64,000 nucleotides of DNA from Halomonas sp. JB37 (GTDB taxonomy: Bacteria; Pseudomonadota; Gammaproteobacteria; Pseudomonadales; Halomonadaceae). A program made the translations under genes and the position numbers. This document shows positions 8,142-15,824 of this stretch, piece by piece. Within the stretch, counting starts at the first letter, position 1; each line of letters starts with the position of its first letter. Below the pieces are notes generated by a model. That model saw only the letters and a program-made list of their open reading frames with translations. It searched no databases and was not told the origin of the DNA. The DNA lies in contig NZ_NRGW01000001.1 in the NCBI RefSeq assembly GCF_002332255.1, positions 1,426,001 to 1,490,000 on the forward strand, written 5' to 3'.

Positions 8142-8668
8142 GGGGTTTCTCCTGCATCAGAACAGATAGGCTTTGCTTGGTGTTGGCCTAGACGATGCTG
8201 ATATTCGGCGCAAAGCTGGCTTGTCACCACAGCGACGATGGCGACGGCACAGCCAGTGGGGATCGCGGCATAAAACCATGACATGGGGATTGCAAGCATG
8301 GCGATTTGCTGACCAGAAACACGCAGCGTAATCAGATAGCCTTGCCAGACCAGAATCGTCAGCAGCGTTAGGACGGCAGTACATACCAGACGCTGGCCAA
8401 AGATACGTAAGCGCGGCGGCAGGCGGTCCAGAAAAAGATCAATAGAGATCATGGCGCCATACCAAAATGCAGCTGCGCTGACCAGAAAAACGCTCCAGAT
8501 GATGAAACCGCGTGCCAGGATTTCTGACCAGGCGGCCGGATCGCCGAGAATAAAGCGAGTAAACACCTGGTACGCGACTAATGCGACTGCCAGGGCGAGA
8601 AGGAGCGCGGCAAGATTATGGGCTAGCTTAATGAGGCCCAGGGTCAAGGTGTTCAGAAACGACAACAT
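8138..8668 (-). CDS. dctQ: TRAP transporter small permease subunit DctQ
   Basis: About 176 residues and four membrane spans; typical DctQ segment QVFTRFILGDPAAWSEILAR followed by VSAAAFWYGA. The open frame continues to ATG 8737, which overlaps the dctP stop, but the extra 23 residues are unlike DctQ and run across a strong hairpin. I therefore prefer the internal ATG 8668, which has GAGG 9 nt upstream; ATG 8683 is a second option. Its 3' end overlaps dctM. It is the membrane partner of DctM in the same operon. Confidence 0.85.
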   Translation of the reverse strand: MLSFLNTLTLGLIKLAHNLAALLLALAVALVAYQVFTRFILGDPAAWSEILARGFIIWSVFLVSAAAFWYGAMISIDLFLDRLPPRLRIFGQRLVCTAVLTLLTILVWQGYLITLRVSGQQIAMLAIPMSWFYAAIPTGCAVAIVAVVTSQLCAEYQHRLGQHQAKPICSDAGETP

Positions 8669-8696
8669 AAGCGACAACCTCATCGTTGGAGAAGAG

Positions 8697-8718
8697 GTGC
8701 CTCCCCGTGAGGAGGCAC
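8697..8718 (-). promoter_or_regulatory. Intercistronic stem-loop between dctP and dctQ
   Basis: GTGCCTCC-CCGTGA-GGAGGCAC is a perfect 8-bp inverted repeat with a 6-base loop, located 16 bp after the dctP stop and before the preferred dctQ start. It has no T tract. Such hairpins commonly protect the abundant binding-protein message and lower expression of the permease genes. Confidence 0.6.
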
Positions 8719-8733
8719 GCAGCAGAGGGCTAC

Positions 8734-9720
8734 TCATTCGGTTGCGCGAATACGCTCTAGAAGCTCACTACCATACTGCTCGGCATAGCGCTCGTAGGCA
8801 GGCTCAACAGCCTCCCGGAACTGCGCGTAATCAATCTCGGTGACGACTTCCATGCCATTACTACGCAGCAACTCCACACCTTCCTCCTCAATGCGCTGGA
8901 CGGCATCGCGTGAGGTTTGGGCAGCTACTTGTGCGGCTTGGCGAAACCAGCCCTGCTGCTCTTCATTGAGATCATCCCAATATATTTTCGACATCACTAA
9001 TGCTGTGGGGGAGTAAACATGGCCTGTGAGCGTTAGGTAGTCCTGGATCTCCCACATGCTGTTTACCGTTAGAATGGGAATCGGATTTTCCTGGCCGTCG
9101 ATGGTGCCCTGCTGAAGGGCTGTAATGACTTCTGTCCAGGAGATAGGTGTTGGTGCAGCGCCTAGCGCCTTGAAGGTTTCAAGATGCACCTGATTTTCCA
9201 TGGTGCGGATCTTCATGCCTTCCATATCTTCAGGTGTTTCAACCGGGCGCCTGCTATTGGTCAAGTGCCGAAAGCCGTTTTCGGCCCATGCCAGGCCAAT
9301 CAAGCCTTCGTCTTCAAACTCGTCCAACAACGACTGGCCAATCTCGCCATCGAGTACTTTGTGGGCGTGGTCGTAATCGCGAAACAGGAAAGGAAAATCG
9401 AGGGCGTAAACAGAGGGTACGAAATTGCCGATAGGACCGGTTGAGGTCAGTGTCAGCTCAACAGAGCCGATTTGCAGCCCTTCCAGGACGTCTCGTTCAC
9501 CGCCTAAGGCGCTGGCAGGGCGCAGGTTGATTTTAAACTCTCCGTCGCTAAGCCGGTCTACCTCGTCAGCAAACGCTTGACCGGCTTCGCCATAATGGGA
9601 GTTAAGCGGGGGTGTGAACGCAAGGTTCATCTCTTGTACCGCAAAAGACGAAGTACTAGCAGCCAGAGCAATGGTGGCGGCGATGGCGGCAGAGACTTGG
9701 TTGAGTCGGAAGGTCATCAT
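8734..9720 (-). CDS. dctP: TRAP transporter periplasmic solute-binding protein DctP
   Basis: 328 residues from ATG 9720 with GGAG 6 nt upstream. A cleavable signal peptide covers about residues 1-27 (hydrophobic AAIAATIALAAS, cleavage after SFA). The mature part has the DctP signatures GLIGLAWAENGFRHLTNSRR and KIRTMEN, the latter holding the arginine that binds the substrate carboxylate in this family. It follows the oxidoisomerase gene by 67 bp and leads the transporter genes. It should bind the acid sugar in the periplasm; D-apionate is inferred from the operon. Confidence 0.93.
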   Translation of the reverse strand: MMTFRLNQVSAAIAATIALAASTSSFAVQEMNLAFTPPLNSHYGEAGQAFADEVDRLSDGEFKINLRPASALGGERDVLEGLQIGSVELTLTSTGPIGNFVPSVYALDFPFLFRDYDHAHKVLDGEIGQSLLDEFEDEGLIGLAWAENGFRHLTNSRRPVETPEDMEGMKIRTMENQVHLETFKALGAAPTPISWTEVITALQQGTIDGQENPIPILTVNSMWEIQDYLTLTGHVYSPTALVMSKIYWDDLNEEQQGWFRQAAQVAAQTSRDAVQRIEEEGVELLRSNGMEVVTEIDYAQFREAVEPAYERYAEQYGSELLERIRATE

Positions 9721-9787
9721 CTTATACTCCAAATTGTTGTAATTAGTGTTGGTGTGATGTTGCTAAAGCGTTGTTAAGCAAACAGGG

Positions 9788-10615
9788 TCAGGTGATACGG
9801 CGAATGCTTTCGGCAATTTCTTCAGGCTCAAATACGCGCTTCCAGTCATCACGCATCAATTGCGGTTTACCATTCTCAATTGCCTTGTTGCAGGCATCGG
9901 AGAAAACGCCTGGCTGCTCATCGAAAATAACGGCAGCCAGAATATTCATGTGGCCTAGCAAGAAGTCGCGTGCGCACTGCTGGTCAACGCCGCGGGCGAC
10001 GACTTCGTCCATTGCTTCCCGCATGACCACCAGTAGCGTGGCGCATACCGTTTCCGAAAGACCAGGTTCAAGAAGTGCCATCTGTTCGACTGTGACACGG
10101 TGAGAGCGAACAACCGGTGCATAGATGGTCTTAGCAATCGCTTCGCCCAGTGGATAGAGTTCTTCAGGTCCTTGCATCAGCGCATTGACAATGTGTTGCT
10201 TAGCCTTGGCCCCGCCAAAGTAATCGCGCTTGGCATCTAGATCTGTTTCATCATTGAAGATCGGTGGGTGGCAAGGGTGCGTGACGAAGTAGACCAGATC
10301 GTCACGGTTGGGCAGGTGGCCAGCAAAAGGGGCGGCGGCATCGAGTGTAATGACCATAGTGCCGCTGGCCATCAGTGGCGATAGTTCTTCAGCAACGCGC
10401 CCCACCAGCGTATCTGGAACCGCTAGTATCACCACCTGAGCATCAGGCACAGCCTGTTGGGCATCTACGCAACTGATACCCAGGCCTTCTGATAGGCGCT
10501 GGCGACCAGCGTCACTCAATTCCACATGGCTGACGGTGTAACCTGACTGTTTTAAGTTGCTCGACAGGCGGTAACCCATTTTTCCGCCTGCGCCGATAAG
10601 GGCAATGTTGGTCAT
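9788..10615 (-). CDS. apnO: NAD-dependent oxidoisomerase of the phosphogluconate-dehydrogenase-like family, probable D-apionate oxidoisomerase
   Basis: 275 residues; GGAG lies 6 nt before ATG 10615. N-terminal Rossmann motif GAGGKMGYRL, then the conserved THPCHPPIFND stretch and a helical C-terminal domain (VEQMALLEPGLSETVCATLL). This is the phosphogluconate-dehydrogenase-like group to which ApnO belongs; ApnO converts D-apionate to 3-oxo-isoapionate. It is the promoter-proximal gene of the operon, followed by a TRAP carrier, a RuBisCO-like protein and a DUF1537 kinase, which matches the order of chemistry. Related proteins act on other branched acid sugars, so substrate assignment rests largely on context. 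Confidence 0.8.
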   Translation of the reverse strand: MTNIALIGAGGKMGYRLSSNLKQSGYTVSHVELSDAGRQRLSEGLGISCVDAQQAVPDAQVVILAVPDTLVGRVAEELSPLMASGTMVITLDAAAPFAGHLPNRDDLVYFVTHPCHPPIFNDETDLDAKRDYFGGAKAKQHIVNALMQGPEELYPLGEAIAKTIYAPVVRSHRVTVEQMALLEPGLSETVCATLLVVMREAMDEVVARGVDQQCARDFLLGHMNILAAVIFDEQPGVFSDACNKAIENGKPQLMRDDWKRVFEPEEIAESIRRIT

Positions 10616-10846
10616 AGAAGACTCCAGTGAAGGTTTTGTATGGCGTTAGCGATAAGTTCGCTGAGGTTTAAAAGGGTAAGTTTTTTGCTCAGCAACTGGT
10701 ATGATGACATAATATCTATATCAGTCTGTCAAATGCTGCTTTGGTCGTATTTAAGTAAATTTTGCCAATTTTCAGCACAACAGCGCTAGACTGTTGACGT
10801 TCATTGGATAACCAAGTCGCTGTGTGGCTTGTGAGGAGAAATTGCC
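10616..10846. promoter_or_regulatory. Divergent control region of the acid-sugar operon and its GntR gene
   Basis: 230 bp between the apnO-like gene and the GntR regulator. A small dyad TATG-ATGA-CATA at 10700-10711 sits in an AT-rich stretch and is a weak candidate operator. No confident promoter boxes could be assigned. Confidence 0.35.
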
Positions 10847-11557
10847 GTGCAACCAGCCCCTAAAATTACTCGTCGCAAGCTGTCAGATGAGGTGTTTGAT
10901 CGGCTTTATGAAATGGTAGAGTCGGGCCAATACAAGCCTGGAGATACGCTACCTTCTGAGCGCGAGCTGATGGACCGCTACGGTGTGGGAAGACCGGCAA
11001 TTCGTGAGGCGATGCAAACGCTTGAACGTATTGGGCTTGTCGAAATTAATCACGGCCAGCGCCCTAAAGTACTGCAGCCGACGGCGATGGGACTGATGTC
11101 GCAGATTGATTTAACCGCTCGTCATATGCTCGCTAGCTCGTCTCAGTCGCTTGAACAACTGAAAGAGGCGCGCACATTCTTTGAGCTGGGTATGGTGGAG
11201 AAGGCGATAGGACAGGCCTCTGTGGCAGACATTGCTCATTTGAGAGAGTTGTTAGAGCAACAATGCGGGCATTTAAATGGAGATGCTCAAGCCTTTATCG
11301 AGATCGATATGGCGTTTCATACCGCCATTGCCGGAATTACTCGTAATCCGATTTTTATAGCAACTAGCCAATCCATGCTGGGTTGGCTAGCGCGCTTTCA
11401 TGCTAGTTTGCTGCACTGGGAAGGCAACGAGGACATTACCTTGCTTGAGCACGCCAAAATTATTGACTGTATCGAGCAGGGGGATAAGGCGGCTGCCGTA
11501 GAGGAAATGCGCAAACACTTAGAACGCGCGCGGCTGCTCTATTGCTTGAATAGCTAA
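10847..11557 (+). CDS. FadR-subfamily GntR transcriptional regulator
   Basis: 236 residues from GTG 10847, preceded by GAGGAGAA. Winged helix-turn-helix at about residues 12-75 with GDTLPSERELMDRYGVGRPA and REAMQTLERIGLVE, then an all-helical FCD effector domain (about 95-225) with metal/ligand-type residues in EIDMAFHTAIAG and LLEHAKIIDCI. It is divergent from the oxidoisomerase/TRAP/RuBisCO-like operon and is the obvious candidate regulator of it, probably a repressor released by an acid-sugar intermediate. Its stop codon overlaps that of the convergent lysine exporter gene. Confidence 0.9.
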   Translation: MQPAPKITRRKLSDEVFDRLYEMVESGQYKPGDTLPSERELMDRYGVGRPAIREAMQTLERIGLVEINHGQRPKVLQPTAMGLMSQIDLTARHMLASSSQSLEQLKEARTFFELGMVEKAIGQASVADIAHLRELLEQQCGHLNGDAQAFIEIDMAFHTAIAGITRNPIFIATSQSMLGWLARFHASLLHWEGNEDITLLEHAKIIDCIEQGDKAAAVEEMRKHLERARLLYCLNS

Positions 11558-12486
11558 CCCGAGAGCGAAAGAAAGAACAGAATAAGCGGTGGGGAGAGCA
11601 GCGAGAGGATAAACCCGCTGACCACGGCAATGGGCACGCAGGCTACGCCGCCGTGCTGCTGGATCACGGGCAGCGTGAAGTCCATCGAGGTTGCACCGCC
11701 GTAGCCGATAGCAAGTGCGGTGTGGCGATGAATCACCAGCGGAATCAAGATAAAGGCGAGGAGCTCGCGAGTGAGGTCGTTGAAAAACGCCACGCCGCCC
11801 ATTAGCGGGCCTAGCTGGTCACCGATAAGAATGGCGGAAAGTGAATACCAGCCAAAGCCTGATGCCATGGCAAGGCCTTCATTCCAACTCAGCGACAGCA
11901 GCGGGGCGGCGACTAAGCCGGCTAGCAATGAGCTGAGCGCTAGCGTGACGGCAATCGCCAGCCCCATCTTGTTAAGCAGTATCTGTTTTAGCGGCATGCC
12001 GGAATTGCGCAGCTGACAGCCAATCAATATCAGCAGCACATAGAGCACCCACTCGGCGAGTAAATCAGCGGTGTTGAACAGCGTTTCGCCAACGTAGGGG
12101 CCTGCCAATAGGCCAGCGGTAACGCCACCGGCCACCACCGCGACCAGCCATAGTGAGCCCTGCATCGCCGCTAGCTTGCTGGTGGGGGCATTTTTTACCA
12201 CCGGTGAATTAGCGGTATGCAGAGGCAAGCGCTGCGATAGCCACCAAAGCGCCGATAGGTTAAATAGCGTGGTAATGCTAAACAGCAGCAGCGCATTGCC
12301 GCCTAAGCGAGAAAGCTGGCTGATGAGATTTTCAAGGCCCGCCAAGCTAATACCCATAAACAGCAGAATCAAATAAACCGAGCCGCTAACGGCCTGGTTT
12401 ATTTGGTTCTGTACGCGGGTAGAACGAACCGGAACCAGGTAGCCCAGTATCAGCGGGAGTAAAACAATCAGTAAACCCGAAAGCAT
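11554..12486 (-). CDS. lysO: LysO (YbjE)-family lysine exporter
   Basis: 310 residues, about eight to ten membrane spans. The C-terminal half carries the family signature GFGWYSLSAILIGDQLGP and FFNDLTRELLAFILIP, then GGATSMDFTLPVI. LysO exports L-lysine and protects against toxic analogues such as thialysine in E. coli. The gene runs toward the GntR gene and the two stop codons overlap (TAG on this strand inside the other's TAA). It abuts the next minus-strand gene with no gap, so the two are probably cotranscribed. Confidence 0.9.
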   Translation of the reverse strand: MLSGLLIVLLPLILGYLVPVRSTRVQNQINQAVSGSVYLILLFMGISLAGLENLISQLSRLGGNALLLFSITTLFNLSALWWLSQRLPLHTANSPVVKNAPTSKLAAMQGSLWLVAVVAGGVTAGLLAGPYVGETLFNTADLLAEWVLYVLLILIGCQLRNSGMPLKQILLNKMGLAIAVTLALSSLLAGLVAAPLLSLSWNEGLAMASGFGWYSLSAILIGDQLGPLMGGVAFFNDLTRELLAFILIPLVIHRHTALAIGYGGATSMDFTLPVIQQHGGVACVPIAVVSGFILSLLSPPLILFFLSLSG

Positions 12487-13212
12487 TTAGGGTGCCGTGC
12501 CCCCATTTGGATTGAAGTTAGTTAATGTCAGCTGTGTTTCGCGGCTACCCTCTTTTTGGTATACGGCTGAGAGAATCAGGCCGGGCCAGTCGGGGTGAAA
12601 GCTGAGTTTTAGAAGGCGATCAGGCTTCTCAATATCAATCAGAGAGACTTCCAGTGCCTCAAACTCACCGGCGGGTAATCCCATGCTTGTCGGGTCGGTA
12701 ATGAGTTGCTTCTCAACATAGTACTGAAAATGCTCATCGCGCCCTTTGTTATCCACAAACTCAATCTCGCAGGGCGTGCTTTCGGTGCAGTTTTCGTGAC
12801 CCGCACGTCTTGACAGGTCAAATAGCGCCGTTTGACGGTCCAAGGTGGGTATCTCACTCTCGTTTAGCTGATAGCTATCGCCCATGCCCAGCAGGGAATA
12901 GCTGCTGCTATAAAGCAGTGAGTGAGCGGTGTCGTCGCGGAGTGAAAAGCGACTGAGTTCCTGGCCGCGCACGACGGCAATCGAAAAGCGCATATCGCTT
13001 AACCAATGACTACCTTCGTTAGACAGCCGATGCGTAATAGTGGCGCCAGGCCAGCCGCGAACTTCAAGCCGGTACTGGGCTTCAAAGGGCTGCGGATCCT
13101 TAAATGTTGGCTCGTTTTGCGCTAGCGCCACAGCGCTTGAAAAAAGCCCAATCAGGCTGAGTGTCGCTCCTGCCAACCGTTGGGCAGCGGATCGTGCTAA
13201 GACATTGACCAA
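12487..13212 (-). CDS. DUF3108-like exported protein of unknown function
   Basis: 241 residues if TTG 13212 is used, with GGAGGAAGG just upstream; no ATG gives a sensible N-terminus. A signal peptide is clear (hydrophobic LAGATLSLIGLFSSAVALAQ), placing the protein in the periplasm. The mature part is beta-rich, starting FEAQYRLEVRGWPGATITH, and resembles DUF3108 proteins found in proteobacteria. Two cysteines about nine residues apart (HENCTESTPCEIEF) may form a disulfide. It is directly followed by lysO without a gap. I do not recognise a defined function. Confidence 0.75.
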   Translation of the reverse strand: MVNVLARSAAQRLAGATLSLIGLFSSAVALAQNEPTFKDPQPFEAQYRLEVRGWPGATITHRLSNEGSHWLSDMRFSIAVVRGQELSRFSLRDDTAHSLLYSSSYSLLGMGDSYQLNESEIPTLDRQTALFDLSRRAGHENCTESTPCEIEFVDNKGRDEHFQYYVEKQLITDPTSMGLPAGEFEALEVSLIDIEKPDRLLKLSFHPDWPGLILSAVYQKEGSRETQLTLTNFNPNGGTAP

Positions 13213-13304
13213 AGGCCCTTCCTCCAAAAAAACGTACCGTCTTAAGAGCCTTTCGCTAGTACTTGGTTCATCGAGCGCCAGTATATCGGGGCTGGGGGCT
13301 TGCG

Positions 13305-14240
13305 TCAGTAGCCCGCATCAGGATTAACCGTTGTAAGGTGATCGCCCGCTTCAAAGGCATGTAAATAGGAAATCACCTGATCGATAGCATCGTTAAGCGG
13401 CGTAGGACCCGCCATATGAGGCGTGATGATAACGTTAGGATGCTGCCAAAGCGGATTAGTGGCGGGCAGCGGTTCTTCGTGGAACACGTCCAGGAGTGCC
13501 CCCCGGATGTGGCCCGGCTGGCCAGCGTGTCCCAGCGCTTCGAGCAGTGCCTGTTCATCAATCAAGCTGCCGCGGCCGGGGTTAATAATGCTGGCCCCTT
13601 TAGGCAGCAGGGCCAGCCGCTCGGCGTTGAGAATGTTTTTCGTGGCGGCGGTGTCAGGCAAAATAGTGATGAGGCTTTGCACCTGGCCAAGCAGCTCAGT
13701 TAGCCCGTCATCGTCGTGAAAACAGTGCACGCCGCTGATTTTTTTGGGCGAACGGCTCCAGCCCAGTACCGGAAAACCTGCCTGCTGTAGCGCGCTGGCG
13801 ACGAAGCTACCAATCGCGCCGAGACCTAACACCCCCACGGGCCACTGAGATTTTTCCACGACCCCTTGTGGTTGCCACGTGGCGCTTTGCTGCTGCTCTG
13901 CGTAGCGGTCCATGCTGCGATAGAAATGTAGCACGCCATACAGCGCATAGTCCGCGATCAGGTCGCCCATGCCTGCATCGCGCAGCTTTACAATCGGTAC
14001 GTTGCTGGGAAGCCCGGGCGTTTTAAGCAGATGGTCCACTCCCGCGCCTAAATTAATGATGCCTTTGAGCTGGGTCTGCTCCTGCAGTAAATGAGCAGGC
14101 GCTTTCCAAATGGCGAGGTAGTCTGCGTGTTTGCGCTCTTCCGCTGGCGCCTCGCTGGTCAGTACGGTGGCCTGGGGTAACGCTTCAGAAAGCGCTGCTT
14201 GCCACTGCGCAGCCTCATCAATGTGTACGACAATTTTCAT
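13305..14240 (-). CDS. ghrA: Glyoxylate/hydroxypyruvate reductase A (GhrA type)
   Basis: 311 residues, the GhrA length. D-2-hydroxyacid dehydrogenase family: dinucleotide motif GVLGLGAIGSFVASALQQAG, catalytic arginine in INPGRGSLIDEQALLEAL, glutamate in LLDVFHEEPLP and histidine in ITPHMAGPTP. GhrA reduces glyoxylate to glycolate and hydroxypyruvate to glycerate with NADPH in the cytoplasm. It stands alone between the exported protein and the ectoine genes, transcribed away from doeA; no functional link to either is visible. Confidence 0.9.
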   Translation of the reverse strand: MKIVVHIDEAAQWQAALSEALPQATVLTSEAPAEERKHADYLAIWKAPAHLLQEQTQLKGIINLGAGVDHLLKTPGLPSNVPIVKLRDAGMGDLIADYALYGVLHFYRSMDRYAEQQQSATWQPQGVVEKSQWPVGVLGLGAIGSFVASALQQAGFPVLGWSRSPKKISGVHCFHDDDGLTELLGQVQSLITILPDTAATKNILNAERLALLPKGASIINPGRGSLIDEQALLEALGHAGQPGHIRGALLDVFHEEPLPATNPLWQHPNVIITPHMAGPTPLNDAIDQVISYLHAFEAGDHLTTVNPDAGY

Positions 14241-14311
14241 CTCGTCTCCCGTTATCTAAGCATGTGATGACTCAGGCTATCATGGTGAGCGATCAATACC
14301 GTTGCAAGCTC

Positions 14312-14347
14312 GCATAGCCCGAAGAGTGCGCATAGTCCGAAGAGTGC
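14312..14347. repeat. Two tandem copies of an 18-bp repeat upstream of doeA
   Basis: 14312-14329 and 14330-14347 are directly adjacent 18-mers of the form GCATAG(C/T)CCGAAGAGTGC with one mismatch. They sit about 180 bp upstream of doeA and 70 bp upstream of ghrA, in the shared divergent promoter region. A regulator-binding role is possible but not shown. Confidence 0.75.
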
Positions 14348-14523
14348 GAATAATGTGATCATATGCACTTTTTGTCATAAAGCCTTTGACCGCCAACCAA
14401 GGGTGGGTGCTAGTATCGGGTCAAGACGACATTGGCGGGGCTGCTGCGGCGGTAGTCAGGTCGATCCTGTGGCTCAGCGTTGCATGCCTTTTTAGGCCCA
14501 GCGCTGGTTCTTGGTGATCTTTA

Positions 14524-15738
14524 ATGGCGAGTTGCCCGATGACTCAGGTTTCCCTGCCTTTCGCGCGCGAAGAGTACGCTAGTCGCCTGTGGAAAGTGCG
14601 CGCCGAAATGGCCAGTCGTGGTATTGACGTATTAATCGTCAGTGACCCTTCTAATATGGCTTGGCTGACCGGCTACGACGGCTGGTCGTTTTATGTGCAT
14701 CAGTGTGTGCTGGTGGGCCTTGAGGGCGAGCCTGTATGGTTCGGGCGGCGCATGGATGCTAACGGCGCCCTGCGTACCTGCTGGATCGATCCTGACAACA
14801 TTACTTACTACCCGGATTACTATGTACAAAATCCGGATATGCACCCCATGGAGTATTTGGCGCAGTCGATCATGCCTGATCGCGGCTGGCATCTGGGTGT
14901 AGTGGGTATGGAGATGGATAACTACTACTTCTCCGCCAAGGCCTATTTAAGTCTGCTCAAAGAGCTTCCTCACGCGCGCTTTATGGATGCCAATGCGCTG
15001 GTGAACTGGTGCCGAGCGATAAAATCGCCCCAGGAAGTGGCTTACATGCGCATTGCCGCCAAGATTGTGGAAGGCATGCACTCACGTATTTTAGAAGTCA
15101 TCGAGCCTGGCCTGCCGAAAAGCAAACTGGTGTCAGAGATTTATCGCGTCGGCATTGAAGGTTTTGTGGATGAAAACGGCAAAGTATTTGGCGGTGATTA
15201 TCCCGCCATTGTTCCTATGCTGCCCACCGGCAAGGACGCCGCGGCGCCTCATTTAACCTGGGATGACACACCCTTTCGTAAAGGCGAAGGCACCTTCTTC
15301 GAGATTGCCGGGGTGTTTAAACGCTACCACGCGCCTATGTCACGCACGGTATTTCTGGGTACACCGCCCACCGATTTTATCCGCGCTGAATCGGCGCTGT
15401 TAGAAGGCATTGAGAAAGGTCTCGCCGTCGCTAAACCGGGTAACCGCACCGCAGATATCGCCATGGCGCTGGGGGCTGCGATGGATAAATACGGCTTTGA
15501 CCGCGGCGGCGCCCGCTGTGGTTATCCCATCGGCATCTCTTATCCGCCTGATTGGGGCGAGCGCACCATGAGCCTGCGCCCCTCGGATGACACTATCCTG
15601 CAGCCCGGCATGACATTTCACTTTATGCCGGGGCTTTGGGTAGAGGACTGGGGTCTAGAAATTACCGAGAGTATTTTAATTACCGACGATGGTTGTGAAA
15701 CGCTGGCCAATTTTCCGCGCCAGCTATTTGTGAAGTAG
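14524..15738 (+). CDS. doeA: Ectoine hydrolase DoeA
   Basis: 404 residues of the M24 creatinase/prolidase 'pita-bread' fold: N-terminal creatinase-like domain (LIVSDPSNMAWLTGYDGWSF) and C-terminal catalytic domain with RCGYPIGISYPPDWGE. DoeA opens the ectoine ring to N-alpha-acetyl-L-2,4-diaminobutyrate, the first step of ectoine catabolism in Halomonas elongata. It heads the doe cluster, with doeB 86 bp downstream. ATG 14524 is used; ATG 14539 (MTQVSLPF) is a plausible alternative, and neither has a strong ribosome site. The enzyme is cytoplasmic. Confidence 0.95.
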   Translation: MASCPMTQVSLPFAREEYASRLWKVRAEMASRGIDVLIVSDPSNMAWLTGYDGWSFYVHQCVLVGLEGEPVWFGRRMDANGALRTCWIDPDNITYYPDYYVQNPDMHPMEYLAQSIMPDRGWHLGVVGMEMDNYYFSAKAYLSLLKELPHARFMDANALVNWCRAIKSPQEVAYMRIAAKIVEGMHSRILEVIEPGLPKSKLVSEIYRVGIEGFVDENGKVFGGDYPAIVPMLPTGKDAAAPHLTWDDTPFRKGEGTFFEIAGVFKRYHAPMSRTVFLGTPPTDFIRAESALLEGIEKGLAVAKPGNRTADIAMALGAAMDKYGFDRGGARCGYPIGISYPPDWGERTMSLRPSDDTILQPGMTFHFMPGLWVEDWGLEITESILITDDGCETLANFPRQLFVK

Positions 15739-15800
15739 CGGTTGAATAAATAGCGGTTGAATAAATAGCGGTTGAATAAATAGCGGTTGAATAAATAGCA
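15736..15800 (+). repeat. 15-bp tandem repeat, four perfect copies plus a partial, starting at the doeA stop codon
   Basis: The unit TAGCGGTTGAATAAA occurs at 15736, 15751, 15766 and 15781, followed by TAGC. The first TAG is the doeA stop codon; because the unit is a multiple of three, every copy repeats an in-frame TAG. The array fills most of the doeA-doeB gap. Confidence 0.97.
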
Positions 15801-15824
15801 GTTTGCCACCTTAAGGAATTTTGC

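Noticed and set aside
11554..11557. Overlapping stop codons of gntR and lysO as a possible frameshift or fusion
   Set aside because: The genes are convergent on opposite strands; both end normally at family length, so this is just tight packing.
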